Part shown: piece by piece, positions 1-8,130 of the stretch
How positions within the stretch are numbered: the stretch's first letter is position 1
Layout: each line of letters starts with the position of its first letter
Origin: Clostridia bacterium
GTDB taxonomy: Bacteria; Bacillota; Clostridia; Christensenellales; Borkfalkiaceae
Direction of reading: 5' to 3'
NCBI GenBank assembly: GCA_017558105.1
Contig: JAFYWI010000014.1
Coordinates: 1 to 45,429 of the forward strand
DNA length: 45,429 bases
Position numbers and translations under genes: made by a program
The notes under the pieces: generated by a model
What the model was told of the DNA's origin: nothing
Databases searched by the model: none
What the model saw: the letters and a program-made list of their open reading frames with translations, nothing else

Positions 1-417
1 GAGTGCGATAGTTTAGATATTGCTTGCGACCCTTTCGGTACGATGATGAGTGAAATTTCTTTAGAAATTTTGGGCGAAAAGTGTACGGAAGAAGTTAAAA
101 ACCTTTCTTACCACATTGGTAAATGGATTTATTTAATAGACGCTTTAGACGATTACGATAAAGATATTAAAAGTAAAAATTATAACGTTTTTATTAATGC
201 TTATAAATGTAATAGTAAACAAGAATTGCTTAAAAATTTTGGACAAGAAATAATAACTTATTTTTCAATATTGCTTAACGAAATAGAAAGTTATTCTAAA
301 AATATTAAATATTATTTTAATCACGATTTAATAGATAATATTTTACACAAAGGCTTAAAATTAAACACTAAAAATATAATGGAGTGCAAAAAATGCAAGA
401 ATATTACAAAATATTAG
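1..417 (+). CDS. DUF5685 family protein, 3' part (5' end outside window)
   Basis: The reading frame is open from base 1 and has no start within the window before Met at base 43, so this is the C-terminal part of a longer protein. The residues before that Met read ECDSLDIACDPFGT, and further on there is HIGKWIYLIDALDDYDKD. Both resemble the C-terminal part of DUF5685 proteins, which are common in Clostridia and often sit beside a J-domain gene, as here. The function of DUF5685 is unknown; its conserved Cys and Asp residues suggest metal binding, which is inference. It overlaps the start of the J-like gene by about 25 bp, suggesting coupled translation. The family call comes from motif memory. 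Confidence 0.75.
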   Translation, partial: ECDSLDIACDPFGTMMSEISLEILGEKCTEEVKNLSYHIGKWIYLIDALDDYDKDIKSKNYNVFINAYKCNSKQELLKNFGQEIITYFSILLNEIESYSKNIKYYFNHDLIDNILHKGLKLNTKNIMECKKCKNITKY

Positions 418-992
418 GAATAACTGAAGATGCTTCTAATGAGGAATTAGATTTAGCATATAACACGTTAAAGGCAAAATATAATGAAGAAAGGTTTTTA
501 GAAGGCGAAAAGGGTAATCAAGCGGCTAAAAATTTAACTAAACTAGAGACCGCTTATGCCGAAATAGTTGCTAACAGAAGAAGGGTAGACCCTAACGGAG
601 ATTATAAAAACAACTACGAAACCGTTGAAAAATTAATTAAAGAAAATAAAATTGCTACTGCACAAATAGAATTAGATAATTTTGAAAATAGAGATGCAGA
701 ATGGCATTATTTGCAATCTGTAATTTTTTATAAAAAGAATTGGATTAACGAGTGTAAAAAACAACTTGAAATTGCTATGAGTAAAGATAGGTCTAATAAA
801 AAATACGCAGAAGCATACGACAAGTTGATGCAAAAAACTAAAGAAGCACAACAAGCATTTTATTCTGGCAATGCTGGTAATGCCAGACAAAACCCTAACG
901 AAAGGCAAATGGGTGGCACAGATTGTGGAAGTTTTGTAGATTGCTGTGCTACTTGGTGTTGCATAAATTTACTTTGTAATGGTTGTAGATAA
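393..992 (+). CDS. J-domain-like protein without HPD, Cys-rich C terminus
   Basis: The first 60 residues look like the J fold of DnaJ: YYKILGITEDASNEELDLAY, then a helix ending in AYAEIVANRR. The HPD tripeptide that stimulates the DnaK ATPase is absent: the loop reads KAKYNEERFLEGEKG. The middle (about 75-150) looks like a TPR-type helical hairpin region (WHYLQSVIFYKKNWINECKKQLEIAM). The last 25 residues hold seven Cys (DCGSFVDCCATWCC and a final CNGC). I start it at ATG 393 rather than GTG 384 because a GGAG at 381-384 lies 8 bases before ATG 393. It overlaps the next gene by one base. It is probably not a classical co-chaperone; a scaffold or metal-binding role is inference. Confidence 0.7.
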   Translation: MQEYYKILGITEDASNEELDLAYNTLKAKYNEERFLEGEKGNQAAKNLTKLETAYAEIVANRRRVDPNGDYKNNYETVEKLIKENKIATAQIELDNFENRDAEWHYLQSVIFYKKNWINECKKQLEIAMSKDRSNKKYAEAYDKLMQKTKEAQQAFYSGNAGNARQNPNERQMGGTDCGSFVDCCATWCCINLLCNGCR

Positions 993-1522
993 TGAAAAGT
1001 AAAGTTTTGGCTGTTTCTGCCATTTCTGCATCTTTTATAACTTTGTTTTTAACTGTTGGCTCGTATTTTTCGGCAGTAGATATATTTTGCGTTTTTTTAG
1101 CCTCGGCTTTTGTAATAGCGCCACTTTACTGCAAATCTTATACGGGCTCTTTTTTATGTTATTTAGTCGGTGGACTTTTATATTTAATTTTATGTGGCTT
1201 TAATTTTTTAACGTTGGTTTTTCCAAGTTATTTTCTATTTTTTGGAATTTTTCCTATAATTAAAATTTTATTGCAAGAAAAAAATGTAAATTTGTATCTC
1301 GCGTGGACAATTAAATTAGTTTGGGCAATACTCGCTTTTTACATAATTTATTTGTATTATACAGCCTTTGTTGGCCCTATTTCAGACGTGCCAGAATGGT
1401 TGCAGTCATCTTTTATTTATTTTATTGGTGTAGTTGCAATTATTATTTGTGTTTTATTCGATAGGTGTGTTTCCATTATGCAATTTTTGTGGAATAAATA
1501 TTTAAGTAAGGTTATAAAATAA
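992..1522 (+). CDS. hypothetical polytopic membrane protein
   Basis: This is a 176-residue protein with about five hydrophobic segments (roughly residues 5-28, 32-47, 52-90, 102-128 and 140-158) and short charged loops. It has no signal peptide cleavage site or catalytic motif that I recognise. It starts at the ATG in the TAATG overlap with the J-like gene and ends in a TAATG overlap with rlmD. It is therefore almost certainly translated as part of the DUF5685/J-like/rlmD operon. The link to the J-like protein suggests they might act together at the membrane, which is inference only. Confidence 0.7.
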   Translation: MKSKVLAVSAISASFITLFLTVGSYFSAVDIFCVFLASAFVIAPLYCKSYTGSFLCYLVGGLLYLILCGFNFLTLVFPSYFLFFGIFPIIKILLQEKNVNLYLAWTIKLVWAILAFYIIYLYYTAFVGPISDVPEWLQSSFIYFIGVVAIIICVLFDRCVSIMQFLWNKYLSKVIK

Positions 1523-2931
1523 TGCTTAAGAAAAACGATGAAATTATTAATATAGTATGTTCGCTTGGCTCTAATGGGGAAGGTATTATTAAGCACGAAG
1601 ATTACACTATTTTCGTTCCATATGCTTTAATAGGCGAAAAAATTAAATGTAAAATTTTAAAAGTAGATAAAAATATTTGCTACGGCAAACTTATAGACAT
1701 TTTAGAACCTTCTAAAGATAGGGTTAAAGCAGATTGCCCCGTTTTTACAAAGTGTGGTGGCTGCCAACTTCAACACCTTAAATATTTAAGCCAATTAGAA
1801 TATAAAAAAGAAAACGTTAAACGTACCTTTAATAAAATAGCAAACTTAAACGTAGAAGTTAACAAAGTTGTTTGTGGTGAAAAGCAATTTAGATATAGAA
1901 ATAAACTTCAATTACCTGTAATAGAAACAGAAAAAGGGGTTGAAATTGGCTTTTATGCAGAAAAATCGCACAGAGTTATTCCTATTGAAGATTGTTTAAT
2001 TAACCCTAATTGGACAAGTAAAATTATTTCTACTTTTAAGAAGTTTTTTGAAAAATTTAAGGTTAGTGCATACAACCAAATTACAAGAAAAGGCTTAGTT
2101 AGGGAAATAACGGTTAAAGAAATTAACAATTCTCTCTTAATAGTTTTAGTTTGCACCAAAGAAAATGTACCTTTTATAGAAAATTTAATTGATTTATTAA
2201 AAGAAAATTTATCATTAGATTTTTCTTTTTATATAAACGTAAATAATAGCCAATCTAACGTAATTTATGGCGAAAGATTTATACATATTTATGGTAAAAC
2301 AGAATATATAGACCAAATGTTAGGCGTTAAATATTTAGTTGGTCCACAAAGTTTTATGCAAGTTAATAAAGAAATTTGCGAAAAATTATATTCTAAAGTG
2401 TGTGAACTTGCTTCATTAAAAGAAAATACTACCGTTATAGATGCTTATAGTGGCGCAGGGTTAATGACTGCTTTGCTTGCACAAAAAAGCAAAAAGGCTA
2501 TAGGTATTGAAATTGTTAAAGAAGCAGTTGATTGCGCTAATCAACTTTTAGCTAATAATGCTTTAGAAAATAAGGTTAAAAACTATTGTGGTAAATGTGA
2601 AGATTTGCTTCCCCAAATAGTTAAAGAAGAAAAAGAAAAGGGAGCAGAAATAGTGGTAGTATTAGACCCACCAAGAAAGGGTTGCGATATAAAGGTTATT
2701 CAGTCTATTATAGAAAACCAAATAGATAAAGTCGTTTACGTTTCGTGTATGCCATCTACGTTGGCTAGAGACGTTGGTCTTTTAACAGGGGCTTTAGAAA
2801 TAAAAAACAATAATATAGAAAGGGCTATTAATTTTAAAGAAAGATATAAAATTTCTGCAATAATACCTTTTGATATGTTCCCTCAAACCAAACACGTTGA
2901 AACGTTGGTTTGTTTAGAAAAGGTTAAATGA
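1522..2931 (+). CDS. rlmD: 23S rRNA (uracil-C5)-methyltransferase, RlmD/RumA family
   Basis: This SAM-dependent enzyme makes 5-methyluridine in RNA, in this family usually U1939 of 23S rRNA. An N-terminal TRAM domain (about 1-60) is followed by the Fe-S cluster Cys set C72, C78 and C81 (CPVFTKCGGC), with a fourth Cys likely in PIEDCLINPNW. The SAM-binding core includes VIDAYSGAGLMTALLA, then DPPRKGCD, and the nucleophile motif YVSCMPSTLARD. The length of 469 residues is normal. It is the last gene of the first operon and is followed by a hairpin terminator. Paralogues (RlmCD, TrmFO-independent TrmA-like enzymes) have the same fold, so the exact target base is not fixed by the sequence. Confidence 0.9.
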   Translation: MLKKNDEIINIVCSLGSNGEGIIKHEDYTIFVPYALIGEKIKCKILKVDKNICYGKLIDILEPSKDRVKADCPVFTKCGGCQLQHLKYLSQLEYKKENVKRTFNKIANLNVEVNKVVCGEKQFRYRNKLQLPVIETEKGVEIGFYAEKSHRVIPIEDCLINPNWTSKIISTFKKFFEKFKVSAYNQITRKGLVREITVKEINNSLLIVLVCTKENVPFIENLIDLLKENLSLDFSFYINVNNSQSNVIYGERFIHIYGKTEYIDQMLGVKYLVGPQSFMQVNKEICEKLYSKVCELASLKENTTVIDAYSGAGLMTALLAQKSKKAIGIEIVKEAVDCANQLLANNALENKVKNYCGKCEDLLPQIVKEEKEKGAEIVVVLDPPRKGCDIKVIQSIIENQIDKVVYVSCMPSTLARDVGLLTGALEIKNNNIERAINFKERYKISAIIPFDMFPQTKHVETLVCLEKVK

Positions 2932-3009
2932 TAGAAGGAAATATTATTTTTTTATAATATTTGAAAAATGATTAATATTTTTATTTAATATAAAGCGATA
3001 AATAATATA

Positions 3010-3041
3010 GGCGTAAAGGATTAAACTTTTACGCCTTTTAT
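3010..3041 (+). terminator. rho-independent terminator after rlmD
   Basis: GGCGTAAA (3010-3017) pairs with TTTACGCC (3028-3035) across a 10-base loop, followed by TTTTAT. It ends the DUF5685-rlmD operon. Confidence 0.8.
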
Positions 3042-3104
3042 CATATTTAACCTAATAAAATAGTATTTTTATATATAGAAATTATTATAAGGTTAAGTAT
3101 AAAA

Positions 3105-3815
3105 ATGATTGTAGTAAGCAAAAAAAATATAATTATTTCAATAGTTTTAATTATTACTTTTTTAACTATGTTGTTTAGTGTTTCTGCGCTAAGCAACAAC
3201 CCAATAGAAGATACCGACTCTAACGTTATTACCATTGTTTTAGATGCTGGGCATGGTGGTGTTGATGGTGGAGTTTTAGGTGCATCTACTGGTGTAAAAG
3301 AAAGTGATTTAAATTTAATTGTTGTAAAAAAATTAAATACTCTTTTGCAATCAAGTGGGTTTAACGTTGTTTTAACAAGAAGTACTGAAGCAGGGTTGTA
3401 TGGAGTTGCTACTTCTAACTTAAAGAAAAAAGATATGCAAAAAAGAAAAGAAATTATATTAAAAGCACAACCTGCATTGGTGGTAAGCGTTCATATGAAT
3501 AAATATGCGCTATCTACTAGGCGGGGTGCACAAGTTTTTTATAGAAAAGATAGTGAAAAAAGCAAATTGCTTGCTAACTGCGTGCAAAATTCTTTTAATA
3601 ATATGGAAGAAGCAAGCAGAGAGTGTTCTGCTCTCTCTGGCGATTATTATATATTAAATTGCACTTCTTTTCCAAGTATTATTGCAGAGTGTGGTTTTTT
3701 AAGTAATATAGAAGATGAAAAATTGCTTGTTACAGATAAATACCAAGATAAAATTGCTTACGCTTTGTTTAAGGGGATTGTAAATTATTTAATAGAAAAC
3801 GTATTTCAATTTTAA
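3105..3815 (+). CDS. cwlD: N-acetylmuramoyl-L-alanine amidase (Amidase_3), CwlD-like
   Basis: This zinc amidase cleaves the amide between muramic acid and the stem peptide of peptidoglycan. An N-terminal membrane segment (about 8-29) acts as signal/anchor, so the enzyme works outside the membrane. Zn ligands are His50 (LDAGHGG), Glu66 (VKESDLN) and the His of VSVHMNK near residue 131; the catalytic Glu is in IIAECGFLSN. At 236 residues with no binding repeats, it matches CwlD, which makes muramic-delta-lactam in spore cortex. A spore role would require a sporulating host, which this window does not show. It stands alone between a terminator and the mrnC promoter. Confidence 0.85.
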   Translation: MIVVSKKNIIISIVLIITFLTMLFSVSALSNNPIEDTDSNVITIVLDAGHGGVDGGVLGASTGVKESDLNLIVVKKLNTLLQSSGFNVVLTRSTEAGLYGVATSNLKKKDMQKRKEIILKAQPALVVSVHMNKYALSTRRGAQVFYRKDSEKSKLLANCVQNSFNNMEEASRECSALSGDYYILNCTSFPSIIAECGFLSNIEDEKLLVTDKYQDKIAYALFKGIVNYLIENVFQF

Positions 3816-3861
3816 TATTTGAAAGTAATTATACAATATTATAAAAAAGGCTAATTTACTA

Positions 3862-3890
3862 TTGAAATTTTTTTATTTTTATTGTATAAT
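3862..3890 (+). promoter_or_regulatory. strong sigma-A promoter for the mrnC-gpsA operon
   Basis: TTGAAA (3862-3867), 17-base spacer, TATAAT (3885-3890). It lies 21 bases before the mrnC start codon. I see no other clear promoter until the terminator at 9105, so it probably drives seven genes. Confidence 0.8.
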
Positions 3891-3911
3891 TATTAAGTTA
3901 AAAGGGGTATT

Positions 3912-4310
3912 ATGTTCAAACTAGGAGATAAATTAAACGAAACTAAAGCAAACCAAATAAATCCTATAGTGCTTGCATTTGTTGGAGATGCGGTTTATTC
4001 TTTATTCGTTAGGGAAAAGCACGTTTTTTCTCACGATTTTAAGGCAGGTGAACTTAACGCCCTTACAACGTTAGAAGTTAAGGCTTCTTCACAAGCGCAA
4101 CTTGTTAAAGAAATTATGCCACTTTTTAACGAGCAAGAACTTGCAATTTTTAAGCGCGCAAGGAACGCAAAAAAAGGCACTAAAGCAAAAAATGCCACCG
4201 TTTTAGATTATAATATGAGTACGGGCTTTGAAGCCGTTTTAGGCTATTTATATATTCAAGGCAATTACGATAGAATTAACTTTTTATTAAACAAAGGAAT
4301 TACAGAATGA
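3912..4310 (+). CDS. mrnC: Mini-ribonuclease 3 (MrnC)
   Basis: This is a dimeric RNase III catalytic domain without a dsRNA-binding domain. In Bacillus it matures the ends of 23S rRNA. At 132 residues it has the family length. The signature INPIVLAFVGDAVYSLFVRE contains the catalytic Asp26, and KGTKAKNATVLDYNMSTGFEAVLGYLY supplies the second acidic cluster. An AAAGGGG site precedes the ATG. It overlaps rlmB by four bases (ATGA), and mrnC-rlmB-sigH is a conserved Firmicutes order. Confidence 0.93.
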   Translation: MFKLGDKLNETKANQINPIVLAFVGDAVYSLFVREKHVFSHDFKAGELNALTTLEVKASSQAQLVKEIMPLFNEQELAIFKRARNAKKGTKAKNATVLDYNMSTGFEAVLGYLYIQGNYDRINFLLNKGITE

Positions 4311-5026
4311 AAGTAGAAGGTAGAAACGCTGTTTACGAATTACTTAAAACAGATAAAGAAATAGATAAGGTTTTAGTTAGAAAAGACCTAAAAGACGATG
4401 CTAGTAAAAGGCTTATTAACGTAATAAAATCTAACAAAGTTAAAATTCAACTTGTGGACAAGTACGTTATAGATAAAGAAAGTTCTAGCGATAGAAACCA
4501 AGGTTTTATTGCATACGTTTCAGATTATAAGTATTTTGAATTAGAAGATATTTTAAAAGATTGCGAAAATAAAGATGGTTTTATAGTAATTTTAAGTGAA
4601 ATTTACGACCCACACAATTTAGGTAGTATAATTAGGGTTTGCGAATGTGCTGGGGTAGACGGCTTAATTATAGGCAAAGATAGGTGCGCTTCTATTACCG
4701 ATACTGTTATGAGAATTAGCGAAGGTGCGCTAAACCACTTAAAAGTTTGTAAGGTAACAAATATTAATACTACGATAGAAAAAATACAACAAGAAGGCTT
4801 TTGGGTATACGGCGCAGAACTTGGTGGCGAAAGTATTTACAAAGCCAACCTAAAAGGAAAAATTTGTATAGTTATTGGTGGGGAAGATACGGGTGTTAAA
4901 CGTTTAACAAAAACTAAATGCGATGGCATTGTTTCTATACCAATGCAAGGAAAAGTAAATTCCTTAAACGCATCTGTTGCGTGTGGTATTGTTGTTTTTG
5001 AAGTTTTAAGGCAACGTAATTTTTAG
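4307..5026 (+). CDS. rlmB: 23S rRNA (guanosine-2'-O)-methyltransferase RlmB family
   Basis: This is a SpoU/TrmH-class knotted (SPOUT) methyltransferase, probably methylating the 2'-O of a 23S rRNA guanosine. The N-terminal substrate-binding domain starts VEGRNAVYELL. The three SPOUT motifs are DPHNLGSIIRVCECAG (about 103-118), VIGGEDTGVKRL (about 188-199) and IPMQGKVNSLNASVA (about 209-223). Its length (239) is typical. It is coupled to mrnC by a 4-base overlap, so two 23S rRNA maturation enzymes are made together. Confidence 0.9.
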   Translation: MKVEGRNAVYELLKTDKEIDKVLVRKDLKDDASKRLINVIKSNKVKIQLVDKYVIDKESSSDRNQGFIAYVSDYKYFELEDILKDCENKDGFIVILSEIYDPHNLGSIIRVCECAGVDGLIIGKDRCASITDTVMRISEGALNHLKVCKVTNINTTIEKIQQEGFWVYGAELGGESIYKANLKGKICIVIGGEDTGVKRLTKTKCDGIVSIPMQGKVNSLNASVACGIVVFEVLRQRNF

Positions 5027-5033
5027 GTAAAAA

Positions 5034-5618
5034 ATGGATTTTAATAAATTAACAGATGAAGAAATTGTAGAGCATTATAAAAATAGTGCAGAAGCAACGG
5101 CTTATCTTTTAGAAAAATATAAAAATTTTGTAAAGGCTATAACAAGGTCGTATTTTCTTGTTGGGCACGATGAAGAAGACTTGTTGCAAGAAGGTATGAT
5201 TGCCGTTTGTAAAGCAATTCAAACCTATAATGGTAGGTCTAGTTTTAAGAGTTTTGTTTATCTTTGTGTTAAAAGTAGAATTTTAACTATTATTAAAAGT
5301 AATAATAGAGAAAAGAATATTCCACTATTAAATTATATTTCGCTTTCTACTTTTATTAACGGCATAGATAAAACTGAAATTATTTTATCTACTGACCAAG
5401 ACCCCGAAACTTCTTACATAAACAAAGAAACGGAAGAAGAAATTATATTAAAAATTAAAAACTCATTAAGCGATTTTGAATATAAAATTTTAGGTTTTTA
5501 TTTGCAAGGCTATTCTTACGAACAAATTGCAACTTTTACTAAAAAAAACGTAAAATCTATAGATAATGCTATGCAGAGAATTAGAAAAAAGGTAAAAGCA
5601 GTTTTTAACGCTGTATAA
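5034..5618 (+). CDS. sigH: RNA polymerase sigma-70 family factor, SigH-like
   Basis: This is an alternative sigma factor of 194 residues. Region 2 has LLEKYKNFVKAITRSYFLVG and DEEDLLQEGMIAVCKAIQTYN, the core-binding and -10-recognition part. Region 4 near the C terminus (LSDFEYKILGFYLQGYSYEQIA, then KKNVKSIDNAMQRIRKKV) is the -35 helix-turn-helix. Position after rlmB matches sigH/spo0H of Bacilli and Clostridia, where it governs the switch to stationary phase, competence and sporulation. I see no SigH-type promoter nearby. The start is ATG 5034, eight bases after rlmB. Confidence 0.85.
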   Translation: MDFNKLTDEEIVEHYKNSAEATAYLLEKYKNFVKAITRSYFLVGHDEEDLLQEGMIAVCKAIQTYNGRSSFKSFVYLCVKSRILTIIKSNNREKNIPLLNYISLSTFINGIDKTEIILSTDQDPETSYINKETEEEIILKIKNSLSDFEYKILGFYLQGYSYEQIATFTKKNVKSIDNAMQRIRKKVKAVFNAV

Positions 5619-5628
5619 AGGAGAAAAT

Positions 5629-7170
5629 ATGTCTTATTTGGCACTTTATAGAAGGTATAGACCAAACACCTTTGAAAATTTAATAGGGCAAGACCATATT
5701 GTTAAAACGCTTGTAAACCAAATTAAAAACAATCGTTTAGGCCATGCATACTTGTTTACCGGCACAAGGGGAACGGGTAAGACTTCTGCTGCAAAAATAT
5801 TTGCAAAAGCAATTAACTGCGAAAGCAACGTTAATGGTTCACCTTGTGGCAAATGTGCTACTTGTATTGCGTTAAACGATAGTTCTAATTTAGATATTGT
5901 TGAAATAGACGCTGCATCTAATAACGGCGTTAACGAAATTAGAGATTTAAGAGAAAAAGTTCAATTCCCACCGGTTTCTGGTAAATATAAAGTTTATATT
6001 ATAGACGAAGTTCATATGTTAACTGGTGCTGCGTTTAACGCATTATTAAAAACGTTAGAAGAACCACCTGTTCACGCCGTATTTATTTTGGCTACTACAG
6101 AAGTTCATAAAATACCTGCAACAATACTATCAAGATGTATGCGCTTTGATTTTAGGCTTGTATCAGTTGAATTAATTGCAGAATTAATTATGAAAATTTA
6201 CGATGAACAAGGTAAAAAGTACGAAACTGAAGCCGTTTACCAAATTGCAAAAGCAGGTGAAGGCAGTATAAGAGATGCCTTAAGTATTGCAGATACGGCA
6301 CTTTCTTATAGTAATGGTAAACTTACCTACGATGAAGTTACAGAAATTTTAGGTTCTTCTAATTTAGAAGTTTTAACACAATTTTTATCTTCAATTTTGC
6401 GTGGCGATACTGGAGCCGTATTAGATTGTATTGAAGAATTTTCTTCTTTTGGCAAAAGTATTGGCGTTTTAATTAAAGATATTACAAAAATTATTAGAGA
6501 TTTAATTGTTATTAAAAGTTGTAAAAATGCTATAGATATATTAAAACTTCCTAAAAATAGGTTTGAAGAATTAAGCAACTTAGCAAACTCTTTTGAAAAA
6601 GAAAGGTTAATTAGAATATTAGAAATCTTTGCAGAAACAGAAACTTCTTTAAGATATTCCGTTCAACCAAGAATAGTGTTTGAAACGGCATCTATAAAAG
6701 CATCTAGGCCAGACTGCGATTACGATTACGACGCACTACTTGCTAGGGTAAAAAGTTTAGAAAGTGTTATTTCTAATGGAGTTGTTGTAAAAAATACAAC
6801 GCAACAAGTAAAAGTAGAAGAAAAACCATTAGAAAAAAAAGACCTTTTAAGTGTTTCTGTAGAAGAAGTTATGGGTATAATTCTTAAAGAACTAAGAAAA
6901 AACAACCGTGAAATGCTTAGAACGATAATTTCTTCTGCAAAAATTAAACTTTCTACAAACGAAATTGTAATTATTGCTAAAGATGAAGGAGATTTAGAAC
7001 TTCTTTCTAAAGAAGATAACAGAAAATGTATTGAAAATGCACTTGCTTCGTTTATGCCGTTTACACTTAAAATTATTTTTAATAATATGGCAAAAAGTGA
7101 AGATGCTTTTTATGAAGAAACAGAAAATATTAAAAAAATATTTGGCGATGATATTGTAATTATTAAATAA
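5629..7170 (+). CDS. dnaX: DNA polymerase III subunit gamma/tau
   Basis: This is the clamp-loader ATPase that joins the replisome parts. Walker A is GTRGTGKTS (about 45-53), the zinc module is C64, C73, C76 and C79, Walker B is VYIIDEVHML, and the SRC arginine-finger motif is in ATILSRCMRFDF. Domain III follows (about 225-360), then a short tau-like tail to 513, in the size range usual for Firmicutes. Start is after AAAGGAG. The dnaX-ybaB-recR order that follows is widely conserved. Confidence 0.95.
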   Translation: MSYLALYRRYRPNTFENLIGQDHIVKTLVNQIKNNRLGHAYLFTGTRGTGKTSAAKIFAKAINCESNVNGSPCGKCATCIALNDSSNLDIVEIDAASNNGVNEIRDLREKVQFPPVSGKYKVYIIDEVHMLTGAAFNALLKTLEEPPVHAVFILATTEVHKIPATILSRCMRFDFRLVSVELIAELIMKIYDEQGKKYETEAVYQIAKAGEGSIRDALSIADTALSYSNGKLTYDEVTEILGSSNLEVLTQFLSSILRGDTGAVLDCIEEFSSFGKSIGVLIKDITKIIRDLIVIKSCKNAIDILKLPKNRFEELSNLANSFEKERLIRILEIFAETETSLRYSVQPRIVFETASIKASRPDCDYDYDALLARVKSLESVISNGVVVKNTTQQVKVEEKPLEKKDLLSVSVEEVMGIILKELRKNNREMLRTIISSAKIKLSTNEIVIIAKDEGDLELLSKEDNRKCIENALASFMPFTLKIIFNNMAKSEDAFYEETENIKKIFGDDIVIIK

Positions 7171-7182
7171 AGGAGAAAAATT

Positions 7183-7518
7183 ATGGCAGGTTATAGAGGT
7201 GGTTTTGGTGGCTTTGGCGGTGGAAATCAAATGCAAAATTTAATGCGCCAAGCACAAAAAATGCAAGAACAAATGAAAAAGGCTCAAGAAGAGTTAGAAG
7301 AATTAGAAGTTGAAGGTGTTTCTGGTGGTGGGCTTGTTAAAGTTACTATGACGGCTAAAAAGGTTGTTGTTGGTTTAGAAATTAACCCTGACGCTGTAGA
7401 TACGGAAGATATCACTATGCTTGAAGATTTAATTATTGCTGCTCTAAACGACGGCTATGCTAAAGCAGATAAAGTTTATAACGAAAAAATGGGCGCTTTT
7501 GGTAGTATGGGTTTATAA
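7183..7518 (+). CDS. ybaB: YbaB/EbfC family nucleoid-associated protein
   Basis: This is a small dimeric DNA-binding protein. After a Gly/Phe-rich start (GYRGGFGGFGGG), the family core is QNLMRQAQKMQEQMKKAQEE, then VTMTAKKVVVGLEINPDAVD, and LEDLIIAALNDGYAKADKV. The length (111) is normal. The gene lies between dnaX and recR with a GGAG site, and ends three bases before recR. In the family it binds DNA near recombination or replication loci; its exact role is unsettled. Confidence 0.93.
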   Translation: MAGYRGGFGGFGGGNQMQNLMRQAQKMQEQMKKAQEELEELEVEGVSGGGLVKVTMTAKKVVVGLEINPDAVDTEDITMLEDLIIAALNDGYAKADKVYNEKMGAFGSMGL

Positions 7519-7521
7519 TAT

Positions 7522-8115
7522 ATGAAGATTTATATAGAACCAATTGGAAAATTAATAAACGAATTTTCTAAATTACCTGGTGTAGGCGCAAAAACTGCGC
7601 AACGTTTTGCTTATAAAGTTGTTAATATGACAAATGAAGAAGCAAATGCTTTTGCAGATGCCATTATTAACGTTAAAAAGAACGTTAAATATTGTAAAAT
7701 TTGTGGTAATTTTTCTGAAAACGAAGTTTGTGATATTTGCGAAAGGCGTTCAAATTCTACAATTTGTGTAGTAAAAGAACCTAAAGACGTTATTGCAATA
7801 GAAAAGTTAAACGAATTTAACGGTGTTTACCACGTTTTACATGGCACGATTTCGCCATTAGACGGCATTGGCCCTAACGATATAAACGTTAAAAGCCTTT
7901 TAGCAAGAATTTCTGCTGGTGGGGTTGAAGAAGTTATAATGGCAACTAATCCTGACGTTGAGGGTGAAGCAACTGCTATGTATATTACAAACCTTGTTAA
8001 ACCTTTAGGAATTAAGGTTACTAGGCTTGCTCACGGTATTCCTATTGGAACTGATATAGAATATGCAGATGAGGTAAGTTTAGCAAGGGCTTTTGTAGAT
8101 AGAAAAACTCTTTAG
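7522..8115 (+). CDS. recR: recombination protein RecR
   Basis: RecR works with RecO/RecF to load RecA on gapped DNA. The helix-hairpin-helix is KLPGVGAKTAQRFAYK (about 17-32). The zinc finger is C58, C61, C70 and C73. The TOPRIM domain runs from ICVVKEPKDVIAIEKL to the end, with DPDVEGEA-like NPDVEGEATAMYI. The 197-residue length is typical. The start codon is three bases after ybaB. Confidence 0.95.
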   Translation: MKIYIEPIGKLINEFSKLPGVGAKTAQRFAYKVVNMTNEEANAFADAIINVKKNVKYCKICGNFSENEVCDICERRSNSTICVVKEPKDVIAIEKLNEFNGVYHVLHGTISPLDGIGPNDINVKSLLARISAGGVEEVIMATNPDVEGEATAMYITNLVKPLGIKVTRLAHGIPIGTDIEYADEVSLARAFVDRKTL

Positions 8116-8130
8116 TATTTTGGTGTGAAT

